Part shown: one piece after another, positions 1 through 8,018 of the stretch
Layout of the letters: the number at the start of each line of letters is the position of its first letter
How positions within the stretch are numbered: the stretch's first letter is position 1
Source of the DNA: JANRIC01 sp033765345
GTDB taxonomy: Bacteria; Bacteroidota; Bacteroidia; Cytophagales; Microscillaceae
Length of the DNA: 58,244 bases
NCBI GenBank assembly: GCA_033765345.1
Contig: JANRIC010000008.1
Coordinates: forward strand, 1-58,244
Direction of reading: 5' to 3'
Made by a program: the position numbers and the translations under genes
The notes under the pieces: model-generated
Databases searched by the model: none
The model's input: the letters and a program-made list of their open reading frames with translations, nothing else
Told to the model about the DNA's origin: nothing

Positions 1-22
1 ACGAATAAGGGCGTTTATTCGT
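1..22. repeat. Short hairpin at window edge
   Basis: An 8-bp perfect inverted repeat, ACGAATAA (1-8) and TTATTCGT (15-22), is followed by a related GCATTCGTGG stretch. It lies about 120 bp beyond the stop of the leftward isomerase gene. It could be the edge of a dispersed repeat or a weak terminator stem, but the window cuts it off and there is no T-run, so neither reading is secure. Confidence 0.3.
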
Positions 23-144
23 GCATTCGTGGCAAAATTGATCATCAAGAGAGGAAATTGAATGCACTTATTTTTTATAGAATTATTGTTTGAAAATACT
101 TGTATGGATCATTCCCACATAAATTGTCAGAGAACCAAAAAAAC

Positions 145-1197
145 TTAAATTCCTAAAATCTTTTTATTCATGACTTCATCAGCACCAGTACCAGCAAAAT
201 CATCAAAAGCCCTTTCGGTGACACGGATGATGTGGTCGGCGATAAATTTAGCCCCTTCGGCAGCACCTTGTTCAGGATGTTTCAGGCAGCATTCCCACTC
301 AAGTACCGCCCAGCCTTCATAATCATAGGCGGTGAGCTTGCTGAAAATGGATTTGAAATCCACCTGTCCGTCGCCCAGAGAGCGGAATCTTCCTGGACGA
401 TTGACCCAATCCTGGTAGCCACCATATACTCCAGAACGGCCTGTAGGGTTAAATTCGGCATCTTTGACGTGGAACATCTTGATTTTCTCGTGGTAAATAT
501 CGATAAATGAAAGATAATCCAGACATTGTAATACAAAGTGGCTTGGATCATAAAGAATATTTACTCGTTTGTGGTTTCCGGTAGCTTCTAGGAATCGCTC
601 AAAGGTAATCCCATCGTGGATGTCTTCTCCGGGGTGGATTTCATAACAAAGGTCAACGCCGGAGTCTTCAAAGGCGTTCAAAATAGGCATCCATCGGTTT
701 GCCAGTTCTTTGAATCCAGTTTCTACCAGTCCGGCAGGTCTTTGAGGCCAGGGGTACATCGTAGGCCAAAGCAAAGCACCTGAGAAAGATACGTGTACCT
801 TTAGCCCGAGATTTTCGGTAGCTTTGGCGGCGTATTTTAGCTGCTTTACAGCCCATTCGGTTCGGGCAGCAGGATTTCCACGGTATTCGGCAGGAGCAAA
901 GCCGTCAAACATTTCGTTGTAAGCAGGATGTACGGCCACCAATTGCCCTTGCAGGTGTGTAGAAAGTTCGGTGATTTCCAGCCCGTGACTAGCTACCAGT
1001 CCTTTGATTTCGTCGCAATAGGTTTTGCTTTGTCCAGCTTTTTGGAGGTCAAATACACGACTATCCCAGGTGGGTATTTGTACGCCTTTGTATCCCAGAT
1101 CTGCTGCCCATCGGCAGATATTATCCAGATTATTAAAAGGAGCTTCATCTCCGAGGAATTGAGCCAGAAAGATGGCAGGCCCTTTGATAGTTTTCAT
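145..1197 (-). CDS. Xylose-isomerase-like sugar phosphate isomerase/epimerase (TIM barrel)
   Basis: The 350-residue protein belongs to the AP-endonuclease-2/xylose-isomerase-like TIM-barrel family, cytoplasmic divalent-metal enzymes that isomerise or epimerise sugars. Candidate metal ligands are visible in the usual order: E186 in CYEIHPGE, D217 and H220 in YDPSH, H243 in FHVKDAE, and E300/E302 in VLEWE. Length is slightly above the roughly 280-300 residues common in the family. It is the last gene of a leftward operon, 125 bp after the Gfo/Idh/MocA gene. Such pairs of isomerase and dehydrogenase recur in sugar catabolic clusters, including those for 3-keto-glycosides, where a member of this family is encoded beside the oxidoreductase and the DUF1080 protein. 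The exact substrate cannot be told from sequence. The ATG at 1197 directly precedes conserved strand 1. Confidence 0.88.
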   Translation of the reverse strand: MKTIKGPAIFLAQFLGDEAPFNNLDNICRWAADLGYKGVQIPTWDSRVFDLQKAGQSKTYCDEIKGLVASHGLEITELSTHLQGQLVAVHPAYNEMFDGFAPAEYRGNPAARTEWAVKQLKYAAKATENLGLKVHVSFSGALLWPTMYPWPQRPAGLVETGFKELANRWMPILNAFEDSGVDLCYEIHPGEDIHDGITFERFLEATGNHKRVNILYDPSHFVLQCLDYLSFIDIYHEKIKMFHVKDAEFNPTGRSGVYGGYQDWVNRPGRFRSLGDGQVDFKSIFSKLTAYDYEGWAVLEWECCLKHPEQGAAEGAKFIADHIIRVTERAFDDFAGTGADEVMNKKILGI

Positions 1198-1251
1198 TGT
1201 TTACTTAGTTTTTTTGGATTTTAAATTTTTGAAAATGGGTGTTAGGCTTTG

Positions 1252-1320
1252 GGTGTTAGCTCTTGGCTAAATTATTCTATTGATACTTACCAACTCCCAA
1301 TAGCCAAACCCCAACACCTG
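1252..1320. repeat. Heptamer-like inverted repeat after a stop codon
   Basis: GGTGTTAGCTCTTGGCTA (1252-1269) faces TAGCCAAACCCCAACACC (1301-1318), an imperfect inverted repeat in which 13 of 18 positions pair. The GGTGTT / CCCAACACC words match heptanucleotide tracts elsewhere in the window (12541-12568, 17042-17071, 18726-18858). It ends a few bases from the stop codon of the leftward oxidoreductase at 1323, so it could fold in the intercistronic mRNA. Confidence 0.5.
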
Positions 1321-1322
1321 AA

Positions 1323-2474
1323 TTAATGTATAAAAGGAAACCATTTTTGATCGCTTTTGCCGGAAGCGATGACCGTCTCGATAAAAGCCATTCCCCGAAC
1401 ACCATCATCTACGGTGGGGAAGTCATAGGTTGGGTCGGGATCTTGTCCGTTTAATCTGCGACGCAAAGCCATCGCAAAATTTCGGTAAATATTGGCAAAC
1501 GCTTCCAGATAGCCCTCCGGATGCCCCGCAGGAATACGTGTATGTGCTTTGGCTGCATCAGAAAGTTCTCCCACGCCGGTTCGTAGAATCCGCTGCCCCT
1601 GGTTATTTTTGAAAATAAGCGTATTGGGTTCCATTTGGTGCCATTCCAAGCCTCCGTTTTCACCGTAAATGCGGATATTGAGGTTGTTTTCTTCGCCGTT
1701 GGAGATTTGGCTGCAGTGTAGAATTCCTTTAGCACCATTGTCAAAAGTCAGAAATACATTGCCATCATCGTCCAATTGACGGCCTTGTACAAAGATATTG
1801 ACATCGGCACAAACCTGTGTAATCTGTAATCCGGTGATGTATTCAGCTAGATTTTCGGCGTGCGTACCGATATCGCCGATGCTTCCTGCGGCTCCGGATT
1901 TTGAAGGGTCGGTTCGCCAGGAGGCTTGTTTGTTTCCTTCACTTTCCAGGAAGGTAGACAACCAACCTTGGGGATATTCTACCACTACTTTACGAATTTT
2001 GCCGATTTGGCCGGAATGGATGATATGTCGGGCTTCCTTGACCATGGGGTAGCCCGTATAGTTGTGCGTGAGGGCGAAAAGAAGTCCAGACTCGTGTACT
2101 TTTTTCTGTATCTTTTTGGCTTCTTCCAAAGAAAAGGCCAGGGGTTTGTCGCAGACCACGTGGAAGCCATTCTCGAGAGCCAACAAGGCTGGGGGCACGT
2201 GTACGTGGTTGGGCGTAACGATAGAAACAAAATCCATACGGATGCCTTCGGGGAGATTTTTTTCGGTCTCGATCATTTCTTGGTAGCTGCCGTATACACG
2301 ATCAGAGGCAAGAAAAAACTCTTCTCCCGATTCTTTAGATTTTTGGGGATCGCTGCTGAAAGCTCCGCAGACGAGCTCGATCTGTCCGTCGAGGGCAGCC
2401 GCCATCCGGTGTACTCCGCCGATAAAAGCGCCTTTTCCACCGCCAATCATACCCATTCTAAGTTTTCTATTCAT
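1323..2474 (-). CDS. Gfo/Idh/MocA-family NAD(P)-dependent sugar oxidoreductase
   Basis: The 383-residue protein starts with a Rossmann nucleotide-binding fold (GMIGGGKGAF, residues 8-17). It carries the family's catalytic lysine in CDKPLAF (K110) and an acid/histidine pair in GDIGTHAEN (D201, H205). The C-terminal alpha/beta domain is complete. Family members oxidise or reduce hydroxyl groups of sugars and inositols with a tightly held NAD. No Tat signal is present, so it is predicted to be cytoplasmic. It lies 48 bp after the propeller/cupredoxin gene in the same leftward unit. Beside a DUF1080 protein and an isomerase-like protein, an oxidation at sugar C3 is a reasonable inference, but other sugar or inositol dehydrogenase roles are possible. 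Confidence 0.9.
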   Translation of the reverse strand: MNRKLRMGMIGGGKGAFIGGVHRMAAALDGQIELVCGAFSSDPQKSKESGEEFFLASDRVYGSYQEMIETEKNLPEGIRMDFVSIVTPNHVHVPPALLALENGFHVVCDKPLAFSLEEAKKIQKKVHESGLLFALTHNYTGYPMVKEARHIIHSGQIGKIRKVVVEYPQGWLSTFLESEGNKQASWRTDPSKSGAAGSIGDIGTHAENLAEYITGLQITQVCADVNIFVQGRQLDDDGNVFLTFDNGAKGILHCSQISNGEENNLNIRIYGENGGLEWHQMEPNTLIFKNNQGQRILRTGVGELSDAAKAHTRIPAGHPEGYLEAFANIYRNFAMALRRRLNGQDPDPTYDFPTVDDGVRGMAFIETVIASGKSDQKWFPFIH

Positions 2475-2522
2475 AGTAAATGTATTGTTTTAGCTTTTTA
2501 GGTTAATTTACTCTCTCAGTAT

Positions 2523-4478
2523 TTAATTGCTTACTTTCAAAATCCCGCGCATACTTCGGGCGTGCCCTGGTAAAGTACAGACAAAGATATAGTCTCCCGG
2601 TTTTGAGGGTGCTACAAAGAAAATGGCATCTGAGGCATTGGGTTCAAGTAAAGCTGTATGGAACAAAACATCCTTGGATTCAGGCACATACCCTTTTTCC
2701 TGCCCAGCGAGTCCGAGGGCTAAGGCTTTTTTGGCGATTTCGTCTGCAGTTCCAGGATTGACAATCAGCAGGTTATGTAGCATATCATCTGGGTTATTAA
2801 GCACCAGTTTGATTTTACTACCGGCTTTTACGGTCAATTCTTGTTTGTCGTATTTCAGCCCAGAAACCGTATTGATGGTCAGCGTGACATCCGGTTTGCC
2901 CCAATCGGCAGGCATTTTGGTGATGCGTTTGGCAGAAGTGATGGCCTTGCCGGAAGATTTACCAGAATGCCCTTCGTGATCCATAGCATTTTCATTCCAT
3001 TTAGCTCCTTCGGGGATATTATTTAGGGTATAATAAGCAAAGTTATGCAGTAGACTTTCCCCTTTTTGGTTTCGGATACCTTCGGCTTTGATTTCGTAGG
3101 CGTAACCTTCTCTTAAATTATCCAAAAAGATGCGTACTTTACGACGATCTGTAGAAAGCTCTACTTTGCCAATTTCCCGCTCTTGCAGATTGATCGGAGG
3201 GCTGCCATAGAGGTGGTGGTATTTATAGGTGAAGTCCGAAACTTGATAGGATTCTATCTTGGAGGCAGTTTCAGGGTTTATTTCCTGTGTGAATACAAGC
3301 TCAAAGCCATCCGGTTTGGCGTGAATTTCACGAATTTCGAAAGGCACTTTTTTAGTCCATTTCAACTTCTCCAATCCAAACATATCGGGTCCGGTAGAAG
3401 ACCAACCGCGACTGGTCATGCCCACATAGAGTGTATTGTCTTTTCCCCAGGTCATTCTGAGTACTCCCGATGAAAAACCTTCTTTGAAGGGGAAACAAGC
3501 TCCTTGATATTCACCTTTGACTTTTTCCTGATAAACCCTCATAATTTTGCTTTGGCCTTGATCTCCTACTAACATTTGCCCGGCAAAAGGTCCAAAATCC
3601 TTGGGAATGATCACCATATCCGAAGTAGAAATACCCATGACAGAGTGAGGAAACCAGACCGAGGGTGGTTTTACTTCCTTGCGTTTTTTGGAATATTCAA
3701 AAAGCGTAAGTCCTTCTTTGTCGCTGATGTCTTCCATTTTGAGTGAAATCGGCGAACCAGCTTCACCGCTCCATTTTAGTCCTTCGGGGTGTCCGGCAAA
3801 ATCACCTTCTTCTAGGTGAGTAATGCGCCCTGAACCGACCCAATCGCCCTGGTTTTCGGCATAAAAAATATCTCCTTGTGCATTCATTCCAAATCCTGCC
3901 GGGGATCGCATTCCGGTGGCATAGGGTTTTAGTTTACCATCGGGTGTGATCTTGACCATCCAGCCGCGCCATTTGGAGAGGCTGGCTCCACGACCGACCC
4001 AGCCTAAGTTTAGGGTTACGAGCATATCTCCATTGGGCAGAAATACGGGTCCGTAGGAATATTCGTGATAATTTCCGACCAGATCCCAATTGTAAATATT
4101 CTCATAAAGATCGGCTTTACCGTCCTTATCTGTATCACGCAAGCGGGTGAGCTCGCCTCTTTGAGCTAGATAATAATCACCATCTTTAAAATTTAAGCCT
4201 AGAGGTTCGTGTAGTCCTGTGGCAAATTTTGTAAACTTAGGCTGAGGGCTGAGTGGGTCTTCAATCACCCAAACGTCTCCCCGACGGGTACAAACAGCCA
4301 ATTTACCAGCATCATCAAATACCAAACCGCCTACTTCCAAGGTGATATCGGCAGGAATGGCAATTTTTTCAATTTGATAATAAACACTTTCGGCAGCTCG
4401 GATGGCTTCCTGTGCTGAAGCCGAAACCCAAAGCCCACTCATCAAAAGGAGAAAAACAAGGAAAGATATATTTTTCAT
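2523..4478 (-). CDS. Exported beta-propeller dehydrogenase-like protein with C-terminal type 1 copper (cupredoxin) domain
   Basis: The 651-residue protein has a signal peptide (residues 1-22, cut after ASA), then a soluble glucose/sorbosone-dehydrogenase-like beta-propeller (about 35-385), an Ig-like linker (about 385-490), and a plastocyanin/auracyanin-like domain (about 530-651). The type 1 copper ligands are all visible: H568 in MLHN, then C634, H639 and M643 in CTLPGHARSM. No CXXCH haem motif is seen, so any electron transfer would run through copper. Related propeller proteins are common in Bacteroidota and Planctomycetes and often end in cytochrome c. Here it sits 27 bp after the DUF1080/PA14 lipoprotein gene. 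It may act as a periplasmic sugar-oxidising module or an electron acceptor for one; the catalytic activity of the propeller is not proven. Confidence 0.85.
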   Translation of the reverse strand: MKNISFLVFLLLMSGLWVSASAQEAIRAAESVYYQIEKIAIPADITLEVGGLVFDDAGKLAVCTRRGDVWVIEDPLSPQPKFTKFATGLHEPLGLNFKDGDYYLAQRGELTRLRDTDKDGKADLYENIYNWDLVGNYHEYSYGPVFLPNGDMLVTLNLGWVGRGASLSKWRGWMVKITPDGKLKPYATGMRSPAGFGMNAQGDIFYAENQGDWVGSGRITHLEEGDFAGHPEGLKWSGEAGSPISLKMEDISDKEGLTLFEYSKKRKEVKPPSVWFPHSVMGISTSDMVIIPKDFGPFAGQMLVGDQGQSKIMRVYQEKVKGEYQGACFPFKEGFSSGVLRMTWGKDNTLYVGMTSRGWSSTGPDMFGLEKLKWTKKVPFEIREIHAKPDGFELVFTQEINPETASKIESYQVSDFTYKYHHLYGSPPINLQEREIGKVELSTDRRKVRIFLDNLREGYAYEIKAEGIRNQKGESLLHNFAYYTLNNIPEGAKWNENAMDHEGHSGKSSGKAITSAKRITKMPADWGKPDVTLTINTVSGLKYDKQELTVKAGSKIKLVLNNPDDMLHNLLIVNPGTADEIAKKALALGLAGQEKGYVPESKDVLFHTALLEPNASDAIFFVAPSKPGDYIFVCTLPGHARSMRGILKVSN

Positions 4479-4505
4479 AAGTAATTAATAATCAGCTATA
4501 TAATT

Positions 4506-6398
4506 TTACCATAAAAAAACCATTTTGATCTCAGAGCTAGCTTTTGATTCTAAAAAAGGTATAATCAACTCCTGTTTATCACCGACTTTACGAAGTTTTT
4601 CTTTTCCTGAAGTCTGGTCTAAGAGTTTTAGATAATAGTGTTGGTCAATGCTGTACCATCCATTGCTTAATTTTTTAATTTCTTTGGCTTGGGCTAATTT
4701 TAGCCAATGCCCTGTAAGCGGTTTGGATGCTTTGAAGCGAAGGGTTCTTTGTAACTGTTGCGCTTCACTAGCAAGGAAATCATCTTCAATGCTTATGTCG
4801 GTTAGCTCATAAAGAAATATAGGGTGTTCGTCTTTGGCTATTTTATACCCTTTGTAGCGAAATCCAGTGGGTTTTTCGGTCGGCCAGGGGCTATTTTCAT
4901 TTTCCAGAATAGCAAAAGGAATTCCTGCTTCAGGTTCTATCACGGCATTGAGGGGTTTGAGCAACTGAGGTTCGCCTCGGTCTTGCCACATTTCGGCTAC
5001 ATTGGCAAAGCCACCTTTCCAGGCTTTAAGCAGAGAGCCTTCCAACAAATCATAACTGTAATGTACACCCAGAGGGCTTCCTACCGAAATGGCGTGGGTT
5101 CTTTTTTGATCTTTATAATTCACAAAAGAGCGCATGACTTCGTGTTTTTTTTCCGGGCTAATGATCAGGGGTTCGGTATTTTGGTTTTCCCCGTATAGTG
5201 CTTCTATATCTATGGAAGCTAGAGTACGCCTTGCGATACCGGGTCCTTCATAATAAATAGCCAGGGTACTTGCCCAGACTTCTTCATAATAAGTGATTAC
5301 AAGGGGATGCTTGCCTGCGGATAGTTGCACGATGGCTCTTTCGGCACCGAATCCGGGTTCGCCTTGGTTATGGATAATGGTTTTACCGTCAATAATAAGG
5401 TCTCCACCGTCATCGATCATGGTTTCAAACAGGTATTCTCCAGTTTTGGGGACGATCAGCTCTCCTTCATATCTTAGTGCGTAGTGATCCGATTGCCCAG
5501 ATACTTCATCAAAATCCTTAAAAAAGCTCAGATTTTTTTCTTCTTTGGCAGGTTTGAGTGTATCGAGATTGGGTATATAATCCCATTTTCCATAATAAGC
5601 TTTGCAAGTTAGGTTATTCAGGCTTAGGCTATCTGAGCTATATGTTTTGTACTGAATGTTTCTAAATGCAACGGGGCCTATTTCATCCAAAAAAGTCAGG
5701 GCACCCAAGGCGGCTTCTTCTTGGGATAAGGCATCTTTGGAAGGCGCGGGCAGGTCGGTATTCCGGTGAATCATCATACCATTCAGATAAACATATTCCA
5801 GCTGGGCATTTTGCGTTTTTTTACCTTGGGCATCAAACTGAGGTGCTTTAAAAAAAGCGTGAAGTTTTTGCCACAATCCGGGAGCGTATCCAGCGTTTAC
5901 AGTAGGTTTTTGAGCATTTTGCCCGGCTTGTTGTGGGGCAATTGCTCCTGTGAGAATAACTCCGGCTTCGGATTTTCCCCAGGAATCTGCTATTTGTAAT
6001 CCGTACTTTCCTTGAAAGAGTATCTGCGCGCTGGATTCTTTGGTGCAGAGGAACTCAAGGATCAATTCCAGGTCGCCGTGTTCCATTTTGGTGGAGATAG
6101 CTGTTGGTTTTTGATTTCCTTCGGCGACAAAGGCCAAAACGCCCTTGCCTGGTTCTGAGATAAGCGAATGCTTTTGCTCATAAAGAGCATAAGCTTCCCC
6201 TACAATTTTCCAATTGGGATCAGGGTTTTGAAAAGCCTGTAGGTCATCCAAATTAAGGGTTTGAAAGGGAAGAAATTTAGGTATTACAGCTTCTTCTTTG
6301 GTATCTTGTGATTTTGAATCGGCTTTGGGGGAAGTATTACAAGCAGCCAATCCCATAAATCCTACAAGAACAATACATAAATAAAGGTTTTTTCTCAT
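4506..6398 (-). CDS. Lipoprotein with DUF1080 (3-keto-disaccharide hydrolase-type) and PA14 domains
   Basis: The 630-residue protein has a lipoprotein signal ending in a lipobox (LAAC, Cys20). Residues about 45-252 form a concanavalin-like DUF1080 domain ending in the typical GPVAFRNIQYK. Residues about 263-390 look like a PA14 carbohydrate-binding domain with DDGGDLIIDGKTIIHN (329-344). The remaining 240 residues are beta-rich and unassigned. DUF1080 proteins include enzymes that cleave 3-keto-glycosides, and PA14 domains bind glycans, so a surface or periplasmic glycan-processing lipoprotein is likely. It is the first gene of the leftward operon and faces the lacI-type gene across 536 bp. 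The fusion is larger than stand-alone DUF1080 proteins of about 200-280 residues. Confidence 0.82.
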   Translation of the reverse strand: MRKNLYLCIVLVGFMGLAACNTSPKADSKSQDTKEEAVIPKFLPFQTLNLDDLQAFQNPDPNWKIVGEAYALYEQKHSLISEPGKGVLAFVAEGNQKPTAISTKMEHGDLELILEFLCTKESSAQILFQGKYGLQIADSWGKSEAGVILTGAIAPQQAGQNAQKPTVNAGYAPGLWQKLHAFFKAPQFDAQGKKTQNAQLEYVYLNGMMIHRNTDLPAPSKDALSQEEAALGALTFLDEIGPVAFRNIQYKTYSSDSLSLNNLTCKAYYGKWDYIPNLDTLKPAKEEKNLSFFKDFDEVSGQSDHYALRYEGELIVPKTGEYLFETMIDDGGDLIIDGKTIIHNQGEPGFGAERAIVQLSAGKHPLVITYYEEVWASTLAIYYEGPGIARRTLASIDIEALYGENQNTEPLIISPEKKHEVMRSFVNYKDQKRTHAISVGSPLGVHYSYDLLEGSLLKAWKGGFANVAEMWQDRGEPQLLKPLNAVIEPEAGIPFAILENENSPWPTEKPTGFRYKGYKIAKDEHPIFLYELTDISIEDDFLASEAQQLQRTLRFKASKPLTGHWLKLAQAKEIKKLSNGWYSIDQHYYLKLLDQTSGKEKLRKVGDKQELIIPFLESKASSEIKMVFLW

Positions 6399-6404
6399 TT
6401 TATA

Positions 6405-6414
6405 AAATCGATTT
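6405..6414. promoter_or_regulatory. Candidate LacI-family operator (10-bp palindrome)
   Basis: AAATCGATTT is a perfect palindrome with a central CG step, a common property of LacI-family operators. It lies 7-16 bp upstream of the start codon of the first operon gene, where repressor binding would block transcription or initiation. The divergent regulator is the obvious candidate ligand. This is inference from position and symmetry; a 10-bp palindrome can arise by chance in AT-rich DNA. Confidence 0.3.
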
Positions 6415-6631
6415 CGAGATTATAAATAAAGAGTAAAATTTATAAAAATACTAACATTTCTTATGAATTCGGAGAAGATTTAACAATCCCTTTTTTGTAT
6501 CACAAAAAAACTTTGAAAAATCAGACGTTTTAAAGACCCAATGAAAAATCCACTTTCTCTATCAAACATAGAAATTTCCTACTCAGAGAAGCAATTTTTT
6601 CTAGCATTGAGATGATAGTCAATGGTCAATA

Positions 6632-6760
6632 GACGATGGACTATTGACCGTAGACGATGGACTATTGACCGTAGACGATGGACGATGGACTATTGACCAT
6701 GGACGATGGACTATTGACCATGGACGATGGACTATTGACCGTGGACGATGGACTATTGAC
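6632..6760. repeat. 21-bp tandem repeat, six copies
   Basis: The core GATGGACTATTGACC recurs with a 21-bp period at 6632, 6653, 6681, 6702, 6723 and 6744. A 7-bp partial duplication (GACGATG) sits at 6674-6680, and the copies differ at one or two positions (CGTA, CATG, CGTG). The block is preceded by an inverted fragment, TCAATGGTCAATAG (6618-6631). There are no unique spacers. The 21-bp period equals about two helical turns, so the copies would lie on one face of the DNA. Confidence 0.9.
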
Positions 6761-6934
6761 TTAATTCAATCAGATACTTTTTTGAATTCACTGCATCACT
6801 TGTGACACATTAGCAAAAAATCTATTTGTTTTATCCTTTACAGATCAAAATAATGATAAAAATATATTAATTTCTAATAAATTTTGCCTAAATATGAGTC
6901 TGGAATAAAAATATTTTGAATTACATCTTCATCT

Positions 6935-8014
6935 ATGAAAATCAGTCAAGTTACCTTAAAAGATATTGCCCGTCAGTTAGGTATCAGCCCTGCCACCGTT
7001 TCCAGAGCATTAAAAAATTATCCTGACATCAGTCAGAAGACCAAGGATGCCGTCCAAGAATTAGCCCTGAAACTGAAGTATCGCCCTAATCCCATTGCCC
7101 GTAATCTGAGGAAAAATCAATCCAATACCATCGGCGTGATCATTCCTGAGGTAGTACACAATTTTTTCTCAACGGTAATCAGTGGTATTATGAAAGTTGC
7201 TGACAAAGCCGGTTACAGTGTGATGTTGTGCCAAAGTAATGAGCAATATATCAGAGAGGTAAGAGAGGCTGGCATTTTATTAGCCAGCCGGATTGATGGT
7301 CTGCTGATTTCATTTTCAAACGAAACCACTCAGTTTGATCATATTGAGGAGTTTGATCATTATGGCATTCCGGTCGTACTTTTTGATAAAATTTGCAGCG
7401 AGTTGAATGTGTCAAAGGTGGTAACCGATGATTATGGGGGGGCATTTCAGGCTACAGAACATCTCATCCTTCAGGGTTGTCATAGAATTGCACTGATACG
7501 AGGGTCAGAAGTTGCCTCCAATACCCGTCTGAGGCTGGCTGGGTATCGGGATGCACTTCAAAAATACAATGTTCCTTTTGACGAAAGTTTGATGGTGGTT
7601 TGTCAGGATTTTAGCATTGAAGAAGGGGAAAAACTTATCGAACAATTGATGTCCAGAGCTACCCCTGATGCGATTCTCAGCCTTGCCGATACCCTGGCGG
7701 TAGGTGCATTAAAAGCTGTAAAAAGGATGGGATTCAGTATTCCAGAGGATATTGCCATTATTGGGTTTAATGATTGGTATCTATCCAAAGTAGTAGAGCC
7801 GCCCCTGAGCTCGGTGTATCAACCTGGCTTTGAAATGGGGCAGATTGCAACTGAATTGTTGATTCGTCAGATTGAAACAAATAAAGAGGGTATACTTACA
7901 GAGCCAATCATCCAAACCTTACAAACTACCCTGATGATTCGGGAATCTTCTTTAAAACAGACCCCATCCTCTTATCAAGAGGGTGTGATCAATACAGAAC
8001 ACAGAAATTTTTAG
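6935..8014 (+). CDS. LacI/GalR-family transcriptional regulator
   Basis: The 359-residue protein has an N-terminal helix-turn-helix (residues 6-26, LKDIARQLGISPATVSRAL) and a hinge helix near residue 50-58 (NPIARNLRK). A periplasmic-binding-protein-like sensor domain follows from NTIGVIIPEV to the C-terminus. This is the normal length and layout of the family. The protein should bind palindromic operators and release or engage them when a sugar or sugar phosphate binds. It diverges from the sugar operon at 145-6398, which makes that operon its likely target. Its stop codon is 4 bp from the end of the convergent penicillin-acylase gene, leaving no room for a separate terminator. Confidence 0.93.
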   Translation: MKISQVTLKDIARQLGISPATVSRALKNYPDISQKTKDAVQELALKLKYRPNPIARNLRKNQSNTIGVIIPEVVHNFFSTVISGIMKVADKAGYSVMLCQSNEQYIREVREAGILLASRIDGLLISFSNETTQFDHIEEFDHYGIPVVLFDKICSELNVSKVVTDDYGGAFQATEHLILQGCHRIALIRGSEVASNTRLRLAGYRDALQKYNVPFDESLMVVCQDFSIEEGEKLIEQLMSRATPDAILSLADTLAVGALKAVKRMGFSIPEDIAIIGFNDWYLSKVVEPPLSSVYQPGFEMGQIATELLIRQIETNKEGILTEPIIQTLQTTLMIRESSLKQTPSSYQEGVINTEHRNF

Positions 8015-8018
8015 TTTT

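Larger units (their letters stand above)
6399..6934. other. 536-bp divergent intergenic region
   Basis: The region separates the leftward sugar operon from the rightward regulator gene. It holds the candidate operator at 6405-6414, a block of 21-bp tandem repeats at 6632-6760 and, near 6802-6811, the small palindrome TCACTTGTGA. No open frame of note and no RNA gene was recognised. Promoters for both directions must lie here, but no clean -33/-7 pair was found. Confidence 0.6.

Noticed and set aside
1926..2501. 191-residue plus-strand frame
   Set aside because: It lies antisense to the well-supported Gfo/Idh/MocA gene and has no family match.
6632..6760. Possible CRISPR array
   Set aside because: The copies are directly adjacent with no unique spacers, and no cas gene is present. 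The same applies to 16831-17040 and 18726-18858.
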